A stretch of DNA of 10,371 nucleotides from NCBI GenBank assembly GCA_900769095.1, contig CAAGFH010000287.1, forward strand, positions 1-10,371, read 5' to 3'. Each line of letters opens with the position of its first letter. The stretch's first letter is position 1. Made by a program: the position numbers and the translations under genes. The notes below the pieces were generated by a model. That model ran no database searches and had not been told where the DNA came from. It saw only the letters and a list, made by a program, of their open reading frames with translations. Below, one piece after another: positions 1-6,341 of the stretch. This DNA comes from Methanobacteriaceae archaeon. GTDB lineage: Archaea > Methanobacteriota > Methanobacteria > Methanobacteriales > Methanobacteriaceae.

Positions 1-4
1 AATA

Positions 5-696
5 ATGAAAAAAATAGGATTAATTGGAGGAACTGCTCCAGAATCAACAATAATGTATTACAAAAAATTAACTCATGAATTAAACGAAATGAACGGTGGT
101 GAAAAACTTCCTGAAATTTCAATTGAAAGTGTTGATATGTATAATATCCTAAATCAAATAGGAAATAGAAACTGTGAAGAAGCTTCAGATTATATGGTTG
201 AAAGAATAAAATATCTAAAAAATGGTGGTGCAGAAATTATATCATTTACCTCAGTAACCATGCACATCTTACTTGACCACATTTATAAAAAAACAGATAT
301 TGAACTTGAAAGCATCCCAAAAGCAGTATGTGAAAAGCAGTTTCAAAAGGAATTAAAAAAGTTGGGCTTTTAGGAACTGGTTTTACAATGAAAGAAAACC
401 ATATGAAAAAAGATTTCATAAAAGAAGGAATTGAAGTATTCGTACCTGATGAAAAAGGCCAAGAATTAATTGATAATAAAATATTTGAAGAACTTGTTCA
501 CGGAACTATTAACAAAAGCACTGTTGAAGAATTTGTTAATATAATCGAAGAAATGAAAAACAAATATGGAATTGAAGCAATTATTCTTGGATGTACTGAA
601 ATACCATTAATTATAAATGACGACAATTCCCCAGTACCAGTTTTAAATGCAACTGAAATACATATAAATAAATTAATAAAAATGGCAATGGATTAG
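5..696 (+). pseudogene. Aspartate/glutamate racemase family gene, split by a one-base frameshift
   Basis: Amino-acid racemase of the Asp/Glu/hydantoin racemase superfamily, which interconverts L- and D-amino acids without PLP using two facing thiol residues. The N-terminal part (5-373) has the family opening MKKIGLIGGTAPEST. The C-terminal part, in another frame, continues with KKVGLLGTGFTM and carries the second catalytic cysteine in IILGCTEIPL (Cys codon 592-594). The frames join if one A is added to the A-run at 333-336: CEK then continues AVSKGIKKVGLLGT. The repaired protein would be about 230 residues, the normal family length. The ATG at 388 is therefore an internal methionine, not a second gene. 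The first catalytic cysteine (usual motif CNTxH) is Ser83 here (SVTMH). The break could be a real mutation or a homopolymer error. The last four bases overlap the convergent gene downstream. The window starts four bases before the ATG, so the promoter and ribosome site cannot be seen. Confidence 0.82.
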
Positions 697-1265
697 AACT
701 CAAAATCAGTTCTAATTTCAGACACCACATTGCATTTAGATAATACATTGACTAATCTTTCATCCAAATCATTTTGGTTGTTGTGATAGTCAATTTCACC
801 CATTTCACTTCTGATTTCATAAGCTAAATGTTCTTCATCAAGTGAAAATTGTGCATTTACATTTTCTTTATTACCACGAGCATCAAGCCTGATCCATTTA
901 TCCAATTGCTCAATATAAACAGTATTAAAAGCGTGGATAATATAACCATCACTTGCATCATCTGCTCTTGTAAGCAACTGATAGCTAATTCCAGATGGAA
1001 TTCCATTTGCTCTTAGAAGAGCTGCAAGAAGACATGATTTTGTCCAGCACACCCCTGTTTTATTTGCAAGTACTTCACTAGCTTTTTTTGAGACAACACT
1101 TGCATTAATATCCCAGGAATGTGGAATTTCATCACGAACAAACATGAAACATCGCTCAATATAATCAATATCATCGCAGGACAATTCTTTTAGATGACCA
1201 ACCTTTTTTTGAATATTTTCATCATTATAGTCAATGCTTTGTGTTTCAATTAAATAATCGTTCAT
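693..1265 (-). CDS. Small transglutaminase-like cysteine protein
   Basis: A 190-residue protein with the complete papain-like triad of the transglutaminase-like superfamily: Cys73 in TGVCWTKSC, His111 in GYIIHAFNTVYI, and Asp128 in KWIRLDARGN. Bacterial and archaeal members are usually proteases or amidases rather than protein cross-linkers, and the substrate here is unknown. There is no signal peptide or membrane segment, so it should be cytoplasmic. The ATG at 1265 follows the peptidase gene by 11 bases. A GGGGAT sequence just upstream (about 1272-1277, overlapping the peptidase stop) is a weak ribosome site, so the two genes are probably co-transcribed. A peptidase and an amidase-like enzyme together suggest peptide breakdown, but this is inference. 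The gene ends in a four-base tail-to-tail overlap with the racemase gene: the tetranucleotide TTAG at 693-696 supplies TAA on this strand and TAG on the other. Confidence 0.85.
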   Translation of the reverse strand: MNDYLIETQSIDYNDENIQKKVGHLKELSCDDIDYIERCFMFVRDEIPHSWDINASVVSKKASEVLANKTGVCWTKSCLLAALLRANGIPSGISYQLLTRADDASDGYIIHAFNTVYIEQLDKWIRLDARGNKENVNAQFSLDEEHLAYEIRSEMGEIDYHNNQNDLDERLVNVLSKCNVVSEIRTDFEF

Positions 1266-1276
1266 TTAACAATCCC

Positions 1277-2290
1277 CTATAAGTTGAGAGGCAAATCCCC
1301 AATTATACTAGCTTTTTTTGAGATTAAAACTGTATCTTCAAGTCTAACTCCAAATTCTCCTTCCAAGTATATTCCAGGTTCAACTGTTATAACCATTCCC
1401 TTTTCAATTACTGTTTCATCACGTGTTGAAAATCCAGGAGTTTCATGAATATCAAGACCTAAACTGTGACCTGTTGAGTGTATAAAGTTATCACCATACC
1501 CATAGTCTGAAATAATATCACGGGCAACCTTGTCTATTTCACAGCATTTTAAACCTGGTTTGATTGCTTTAATAGCTTTATCATGAGCTTCACAAACAAT
1601 ATCCCAAATTTCCTGTTGAGCTTCACTAAATACAATAGTTCTTGTATTATCAGAACAATACCCGTCAAATATTGCTCCCCAGTCAATTAAAATTGGTTCT
1701 TGTAATTTTTTAGCCTCAGGAACAGCATGAGGAAGGCTTGAATTAGCACCACTGGTTACTATTGTGTCAAATGATTCTTTTGAAGCACCATTTTCAATCA
1801 TATATCTTACAAGATCAAAAGCTATTTCCTTTTCAGTTGATTCATTATTCCTAATATCCAATTGTAAAAATGATTTTTGAGCAATTTCAGTTGCTTTTGT
1901 GATATTTTCAATCTCACGAGGAGTTTTAATCATACGCTGCTCATCAACATATGTTTTTGCACAAATGTTAAAATCATCTCTAAATCTCACATAAGTACTG
2001 AATGGAAGAGTTGGTTCAATTGCAAGGTTTTTAATGCCTTCTTTTTTTAATTCACCAACCATAACATCATATGATTCATATTCTTTAACTTCAATAGCTG
2101 AATCACGTTTTGCAATTTCCATATCCATTCCAGATGCATAAATAATCGGATTTTCTTTAATTATACAAAAAGCAAAACTTGTTGGTTTATATCCTGAAAG
2201 ATAACTGACATTGTTAAATTGTGTTAGCATATAAGCATGAATATTATCTTCCTGCAATTTTTTTAAAATATTATTTACATGTATTTGCAT
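1277..2290 (-). CDS. M24B family Xaa-Pro peptidase (prolidase/aminopeptidase P type)
   Basis: Cytoplasmic dinuclear-metal peptidase that cleaves peptide bonds next to proline. The 337 residues have the normal two-domain layout: a creatinase-like N-terminal domain (about 1-120) and a pita-bread catalytic domain (about 125-337). All five metal ligands are present: Asp203 (LIDWGA), Asp214 (GYCSDNTRT), His275 (STGHSLG), Glu304 (VEPGIY) and Glu318 (VRLEDT). Their spacing agrees with archaeal prolidases. Whether it is a dipeptidase or an N-terminal aminopeptidase cannot be decided from sequence; the length fits archaeal PepQ. The ATG at 2290 has no recognisable Shine-Dalgarno, but a TATA-like box lies about 22-30 bases upstream, so the transcript may be leaderless. 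It is the first gene of a two-gene unit with the transglutaminase-like gene and is divergent from the M50 protease gene across 77 bases. Confidence 0.93.
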   Translation of the reverse strand: MQIHVNNILKKLQEDNIHAYMLTQFNNVSYLSGYKPTSFAFCIIKENPIIYASGMDMEIAKRDSAIEVKEYESYDVMVGELKKEGIKNLAIEPTLPFSTYVRFRDDFNICAKTYVDEQRMIKTPREIENITKATEIAQKSFLQLDIRNNESTEKEIAFDLVRYMIENGASKESFDTIVTSGANSSLPHAVPEAKKLQEPILIDWGAIFDGYCSDNTRTIVFSEAQQEIWDIVCEAHDKAIKAIKPGLKCCEIDKVARDIISDYGYGDNFIHSTGHSLGLDIHETPGFSTRDETVIEKGMVITVEPGIYLEGEFGVRLEDTVLISKKASIIGDLPLNL

Positions 2291-2311
2291 GTTTAATAAT
2301 TAAGAAAAAAG

Positions 2312-2321
2312 TATTATAAAA
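2312..2321 (-). promoter_or_regulatory. Putative TATA box for the peptidase/transglutaminase unit
   Basis: The minus strand reads TTTTATAATA, 22-31 bases before the peptidase ATG. That spacing would put transcription start at or within a few bases of the start codon, in keeping with the absence of a Shine-Dalgarno. The upstream BRE position is not clearly purine-rich, so the call is tentative in this A/T-rich gap. Confidence 0.35.
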
Positions 2322-2334
2322 AAATAAAGGATAA

Positions 2335-2344
2335 TTTTATTAAA
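2335..2344 (+). promoter_or_regulatory. Putative TATA box for the M50-ycaO-tfuA-larE unit
   Basis: TTTTATTAAA is preceded by a purine-rich stretch (AAAATAAAGGATAA) that could serve as the BRE. The box is centred about 29 bases before the ATG at 2368. No clear Shine-Dalgarno precedes that ATG, so a near-leaderless transcript is plausible. This is the only visible promoter upstream of the four-gene run. Confidence 0.35.
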
Positions 2345-2367
2345 GTCAAATTAGATATTTTAAAAGT

Positions 2368-3009
2368 ATGTTTAAATTTACAGCTAATGAAATAAGAGAT
2401 TTAATAATTGCATTTGTTGTAATCTCTTTGAGTTTTGCAATAGTACAAGGAGGAAGAGACCCTTCTTTAGTACTTAATATTTTACCAATTGTTATGGTTG
2501 GTGTAGGAACAGGTTTTATATTGCATGAACTTGGACATAAATTCGTGTCAATGAAGTACGGATACTGGGCAGAATTTAAATTATGGCCACAAGGATTAAT
2601 ATTTGCACTTTTAAGTTCATTTTTAGGATTTGTATTTGCAGCACCTGGTGCAGTATATACCTATGCAAACTATATGAACGATGAAATCAACGGTAAAATC
2701 TCAATTGCTGGACCTATTGTCAATATAATCATTGCATTAATCTTCTTGGCAATTTGTGTTGTTGTTTACCCAACTGCATTCTACTCACAAACATCCCTAT
2801 TAATATTCCTTGTTTGTTCAGTAGGTTATACAATTAACAGTTTCCTTGCTACATTTAACTTAATACCATTTGGAAACTTGGATGGATCTAAAGTATTAAC
2901 CTGGAATGCTGGAATTTGGGTTGTGACAATTGCTGTTGCAGGTTTAATGACTTTTATGTCAATGACAATAGGTGTTGAAAATATTGTAAGATTAATTATA
3001 GGACTTTAA
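2368..3009 (+). CDS. M50 family site-2-type membrane metalloprotease
   Basis: A 213-residue polytopic membrane protein with the two intramembrane zinc motifs of the M50/site-2 protease family: HELGH at 53-57 (His53, Glu54, His57) and NLIPFGNLDG at 164-173, with Asp172 as the third zinc ligand. About six hydrophobic segments are visible (near 11-27, 36-55, 75-93, 112-135, 141-165 and 180-205). There is no PDZ or CBS domain, so this is a minimal form. Family members cut transmembrane segments of regulators or remove small peptides within the membrane; the substrate here is unknown. The stop codon lies only two bases before the ycaO start, so the gene is almost certainly the first of the four-gene unit. 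Whether it works with the thioamidation genes or is only co-transcribed cannot be told from sequence. The ATG at 2368 has no obvious Shine-Dalgarno. Confidence 0.9.
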   Translation: MFKFTANEIRDLIIAFVVISLSFAIVQGGRDPSLVLNILPIVMVGVGTGFILHELGHKFVSMKYGYWAEFKLWPQGLIFALLSSFLGFVFAAPGAVYTYANYMNDEINGKISIAGPIVNIIIALIFLAICVVVYPTAFYSQTSLLIFLVCSVGYTINSFLATFNLIPFGNLDGSKVLTWNAGIWVVTIAVAGLMTFMSMTIGVENIVRLIIGL

Positions 3010-3011
3010 GA

Positions 3012-4214
3012 ATGACAGAACAGCTCACATATTTTGAAGGAACACACAGAGTTATTGCTCCTGAAAAAACAATTGAAAATAATGAAGATAAATTGATAAC
3101 TGCAGGAATTACCCGTATTGCAGACATTACTGATTTGGATAGAATTGGACTTCCAGTATTTACTGCAATCAGACCTACTGCAGAAGATGGTGCAATCAGT
3201 ATTTATGGTGGAAAAGGAATCACAAAAGACCATGCTAAAGCGTCTGCTATGATGGAAGGTTTTGAGAGATATTCTGCTGAAAAACAGGACGATGATGAAA
3301 CAATTATCGCAACTGTTGATGAAATCAGCACTAAAGGAGAATATATTGATCCTAAAACCTTAAATTTACCTCAAAAATATGAAAAAGAAGATATATCACA
3401 AATTCCGTTGGAATGGAATTTAGCAACTGATATAATCTCAAATAAGGATTATTATGTTCCTTCAAATGCAGTATTCCACCCATATACTCATGATAATGAT
3501 ATTCAAAGCTTTTTTAAATCAAACACCAATGGTCTTGCTTCAGGAAACATTTTAGAAGAAGCAATATTACATGGAATGTTTGAAGTAATTGAAAGAGATG
3601 CGTGGAGTATTTTTGAGTTAACACATAAAAATTATTCACAAATCAATTTAGACACTATTGAAAGTGAATTGATAAACAATACCATTGAAAAATTTGAATC
3701 CAATGGAATTAAAATTAAATTGATGGATTTCACAGCAGATATCCAAGTTCCAACAATAGCTGCTTCTGCAGACGATACTGTTACAAAAGATGCTGGATTA
3801 TTAACACTTGGAATGGGAACACACCTTGATCCAGAAATTGCTGTTTTAAGAGCACTAACCGAAGTTGCACAAAGCAGAGCAACCCAAATCAACGGTGCTC
3901 GTGAAGACACAGTAAGAGCAGATTTTGCACGTGAAGCAGGTTATGAAAGAATGAAAAGAATCAACAAATACTACTTCAGACAGGAAGAAGAGCAAGTTGA
4001 TTTTAGAGATATTGAAAATAAATCCACAACATCCATTAATGAAGATATTGAAATTGTAAAAGATGAATTAATAGCTAATGATATTAAACACATCCTATAT
4101 ACTGATTTAACAAGACATGAACTTGACATAAGTGTTGTAAGAGTCATAATTCCAGAAATGGAGCTTTATGCAATTGATCCTAATCGTGCAGGATACAGAT
4201 TTTTAAGAGTATGA
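3012..4214 (+). CDS. ycaO: YcaO-type McrA-glycine thioamidation protein (methanogenesis marker 1)
   Basis: YcaO enzymes use ATP to activate a peptide backbone amide. In methanogens, a YcaO with TfuA and a sulfur donor converts one glycine of McrA to thioglycine. The 400-residue sequence has the YcaO ATP/Mg signatures in order: KASAMMEGFERYSAE at 76-90 (Glu82, Glu85), SNTNGLASGN at 170-179, EEAILHGMFEVIERDA at 182-197 (Glu191, Glu194), and ALTEVAQSRATQ at 281-292. The C-terminus (NRAGYRFLRV) lacks the proline-rich PxPxP tail of azoline-forming YcaOs, as expected for a thioamide-forming member. The start is the ATG two bases after the M50 stop, with AGGA (3000-3003) eight bases upstream as ribosome site. 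tfuA follows after four bases. Assignment to McrA rests on family knowledge and the TfuA partner; mcrA itself is not in this window. Confidence 0.95.
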   Translation: MTEQLTYFEGTHRVIAPEKTIENNEDKLITAGITRIADITDLDRIGLPVFTAIRPTAEDGAISIYGGKGITKDHAKASAMMEGFERYSAEKQDDDETIIATVDEISTKGEYIDPKTLNLPQKYEKEDISQIPLEWNLATDIISNKDYYVPSNAVFHPYTHDNDIQSFFKSNTNGLASGNILEEAILHGMFEVIERDAWSIFELTHKNYSQINLDTIESELINNTIEKFESNGIKIKLMDFTADIQVPTIAASADDTVTKDAGLLTLGMGTHLDPEIAVLRALTEVAQSRATQINGAREDTVRADFAREAGYERMKRINKYYFRQEEEQVDFRDIENKSTTSINEDIEIVKDELIANDIKHILYTDLTRHELDISVVRVIIPEMELYAIDPNRAGYRFLRV

Positions 4215-4218
4215 TAAA

Positions 4219-4872
4219 ATGGTAAAGATTCTCATTTATACAGGGCTTTCACTTCCTTTTAGCGAAGCAAAGGAAATTTTAGATTCACACGACGATATTG
4301 AAGTAGTCTACAAAAGACCAATCAAAAGAGGAGACTTAAGTCACGATATAAAAGAAAATCCGGACATTATCGCAATAATTGATGGAGTATTTCATCAAAA
4401 TTCTGCTGTTGGACATAGAGAAATCCTTAGTGTGATGAAAAAAGGAGTTAAAGTATATGGTTCTTCAAGTATGGGAGCTCTTAGAGCATCAGAACTTGAC
4501 GTTTTAGGAATGGAAGGTATTGGATATTGTTATAATGAATATGCAAGTGGAAATGTTACTTCTGATGATGATGTTGCAGTAATGCTTGACAGTGAAACAC
4601 TAGAAGCACTTTCAGTTCCATTAATTAGTATGAATTATGTTTTTACAAATGCAGTAGCTGAAAATATAATAACCAAAGAAGAAAAAGATGAACTAATTAA
4701 GATTACAAAAGAAACCTATTATCCTAAAAGAAATTATGCTCAAACATTATCACAATCAAGTTTAGACGCTGATAAAAAAGGAAAATTAATTGATTTTATT
4801 CGTACTTCAAAAGATATTAAAAAAGAAGATGCAAAAGAATTGCTAAACCATATTAAGTCAGTGATTGAATGA
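4219..4872 (+). CDS. tfuA: TfuA-related McrA-glycine thioamidation protein
   Basis: TfuA proteins are partners of YcaO enzymes in backbone thioamidation and are thought to help bring sulfur or substrate to the YcaO active site. The 217-residue protein has the family core: IIAIIDGVFHQNSAVGHREIL (around 50-70) and VYGSSSMGALRASELDVLGM (79-98), followed by the acidic SDDDVAVM (115-122). The C-terminal third is lysine-rich and probably helical. No membrane segment is visible. It starts four bases after the ycaO stop, with no strong Shine-Dalgarno, so translation is probably coupled. Its own stop overlaps the next start in the tetranucleotide ATGA at 4869-4872, a tight coupling to the LarE-like gene that is unlikely to be incidental. 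Confidence 0.93.
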   Translation: MVKILIYTGLSLPFSEAKEILDSHDDIEVVYKRPIKRGDLSHDIKENPDIIAIIDGVFHQNSAVGHREILSVMKKGVKVYGSSSMGALRASELDVLGMEGIGYCYNEYASGNVTSDDDVAVMLDSETLEALSVPLISMNYVFTNAVAENIITKEEKDELIKITKETYYPKRNYAQTLSQSSLDADKKGKLIDFIRTSKDIKKEDAKELLNHIKSVIE

Positions 4873-5879
4873 ATATAGAAAATAAGATAAACACCGTTAA
4901 AGAAATATTAAAAGACAAAAAGGTAGCTATTGGTTTTTCAGGCGGAAGTGATTCAACATTAATCATTTATTTAGCATCCCTTTTTGCAAAAGACACCCTT
5001 GCAATTACCATTGATAATCATTTAATGCCAACTGGTTTTATTGAACATACCAAAAGAGTAACTGATCTTTATAATGTTCGCCATGAGATAATTGATATTG
5101 ATTTTTATAAAGATGATGATTTTTTAGAAAATTCACTAAAAAGATGTTATACATGCCGTAATTTAATGTATAGTGAAATTAAAAAGCTTGCAGTTGAAAA
5201 TGGCTTTGATTATATTTGTGACGGCAATAACATCAGCGATTTAATTGATGATCGCCCAGGAATATTAATTACTTATGCTAATAACTTCAAAACACCATTA
5301 ATTGAAGCTAGATTAAACTCAAAGGAAATTCACGAATATCTTGATAAAAATAATATTCCTTATTCAAAATCAACTACATGCCTTGCAACAAGAATTAAAA
5401 CTGATACTCCAATTACAAAAGAAAAAATAGATACTATCAGTTATTGTGAAGATTATATTTTATCCAATACCAACTGCGAAATCGTCAAAGTTAGAGATTT
5501 TGGAAAAGTTAGTATGTGTGAAGTAGATAATATTATTGAAGTTCTGCAAGATAATAAATTTAAACAGATAAACGATGAATTAAAAAAGCAAGGTTATAAA
5601 AAAGTATCATTAAATTTATCAGAAATTAAAAATACTGATGAGATAATTCTTGATTGCAAAAATGGTTCATTTTCATATAACCTTCCATTCACAATCAACA
5701 TGGAAAATACAAAAAAACAACTTAAAAATGAAATTTTGAATAAAACAAATAAAAAAATAGAAATAGAAAATATTGATATTTATGATACCGGTTTAATAAA
5801 AGGAAATAATTTTAAAAACTATGAAGATGCATTAAACAGATTCATGTATGTCCTTACAAAAATAAGGAGAAACATCTAG
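4869..5879 (+). CDS. larE: LarE-like PP-loop ATP-dependent sulfur transferase with C-terminal extension
   Basis: PP-loop ATP pyrophosphatase of the LarE family. LarE adenylates a carboxylate and inserts sulfur, classically for the nickel-pincer cofactor of lactate racemase. The 336-residue protein has the P-loop FSGGSDST (23-30), the Asn-Asp region DGNNISDLIDDRPG (118-131, compare NxxDxxDYRPG), and Cys171 in STTCLATR, at the position of the LarE sulfur-donating cysteine. RCYTC adds Cys93 and Cys96, so three cysteines are placed as in LarE proteins that hold a [4Fe-4S] cluster. The LarE-like part ends near residue 255 (YKKVSLNLSEI). Residues 256-336 form a lysine/asparagine-rich extension I do not recognise. 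The start overlaps the tfuA stop (ATGA), with GTGAT (4861-4865) as possible ribosome site. A role in supplying sulfur to YcaO-TfuA is inference; a role in another sulfur modification is possible. No larB, larC or lactate racemase gene is present in the window. The stop overlaps the convergent gene at CTAG, 5876-5879. Confidence 0.85.
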   Translation: MNIENKINTVKEILKDKKVAIGFSGGSDSTLIIYLASLFAKDTLAITIDNHLMPTGFIEHTKRVTDLYNVRHEIIDIDFYKDDDFLENSLKRCYTCRNLMYSEIKKLAVENGFDYICDGNNISDLIDDRPGILITYANNFKTPLIEARLNSKEIHEYLDKNNIPYSKSTTCLATRIKTDTPITKEKIDTISYCEDYILSNTNCEIVKVRDFGKVSMCEVDNIIEVLQDNKFKQINDELKKQGYKKVSLNLSEIKNTDEIILDCKNGSFSYNLPFTINMENTKKQLKNEILNKTNKKIEIENIDIYDTGLIKGNNFKNYEDALNRFMYVLTKIRRNI

Positions 5880-5907
5880 TTTTTCATTTCCATATATTTT
5901 TTTAATA
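5851..5907 (+). terminator. Possible terminator region at the end of the ycaO-tfuA-larE unit
   Basis: A perfect six-base inverted repeat (TCCTTA 5851-5856, TAAGGA 5863-5868, six-base loop) lies in the last codons of the LarE-like gene. T-rich stretches follow the stop: TTTTTC at 5880-5885 and a T7 run at 5899-5905. Archaeal termination relies mainly on oligo-T, so the T runs matter more than the hairpin. The region is also coding on the opposite strand, where these bases are the lysine-rich C-terminus of the convergent gene, so the T richness has another explanation. Confidence 0.3.
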
Positions 5908-6334
5908 CGATATCCGGAGTTTCAATACATTGATCAAAAGTGGTCAATAACTCTTTAGGTTCAAAATCATCTTCTACTTTTCTAAGATTCTTAAGGAAAA
6001 TAGAATCTCCATCAATTTTAAACCCAACGTCATCTGCTGTAATTGAGATTAATTTTATTTCAATTTCAGAAGCTTTTTCCAAAGCATCATTTGATTTAAC
6101 CTCATATTTTAAATTCAACATTTTATGAGGCATAATCTCATTAATAGTTCTTTTGATAACAGAATCCAAAAGTTCCAAAAATTTAATGGCAGGAGGCATA
6201 TCATTAGCCCACCAATATGTAAGAACAGAATTTAAAACAATTTCGTGTTCGGAGAAATCATCATATAATCTCGCACGAACACCAACACTTGTATTATCAA
6301 CTACTTTAATCACTAAAACTGGACTAACTGCCAT
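5876..6334 (-). CDS. Unrecognised 152-residue protein, third gene of the stress-protein unit
   Basis: I do not recognise this protein. It is 152 residues, soluble in appearance, acidic to neutral, with no signal peptide, membrane segment, cysteine cluster or nucleotide-binding motif. The N-terminus (MAVSPVLVIKVVDN) looks like a beta strand. A central segment with YWWANDMPPAIKFLELLDSV (about 40-59) seems to start a helix, and the C-terminal third mixes acidic and lysine residues. The alternating beta/alpha pattern and ordinary codon use favour a real folded protein. It begins seven bases after the CBS-protein stop (TAG at 6342-6344), so it belongs to the same transcript as the CBS and universal stress protein genes. 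GTGG four bases before the ATG is a weak ribosome site. It ends tail-to-tail with the LarE-like gene, sharing the palindrome CTAG, which supplies TAG on both strands. Confidence 0.78.
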   Translation of the reverse strand: MAVSPVLVIKVVDNTSVGVRARLYDDFSEHEIVLNSVLTYWWANDMPPAIKFLELLDSVIKRTINEIMPHKMLNLKYEVKSNDALEKASEIEIKLISITADDVGFKIDGDSIFLKNLRKVEDDFEPKELLTTFDQCIETPDIVLKKYMEMKN

Positions 6335-6341
6335 TATACCA

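Noticed and set aside
331..345. Programmed -1 frameshift in the racemase
   Set aside because: No canonical X XXY YYZ heptamer or clear stimulatory stem follows; loss of one base from an A run is simpler.
388..696. Second racemase half as an independent gene from ATG 388
   Set aside because: Upstream codons in the same frame (KKVGLLGTGFT) are conserved racemase sequence, so the ATG is internal to a frameshifted gene.
3006..3910. Minus-strand open frames within ycaO (3006-3233, 3632-3910)
   Set aside because: They are antisense shadows of a strongly conserved gene, without ribosome sites or recognisable protein character.
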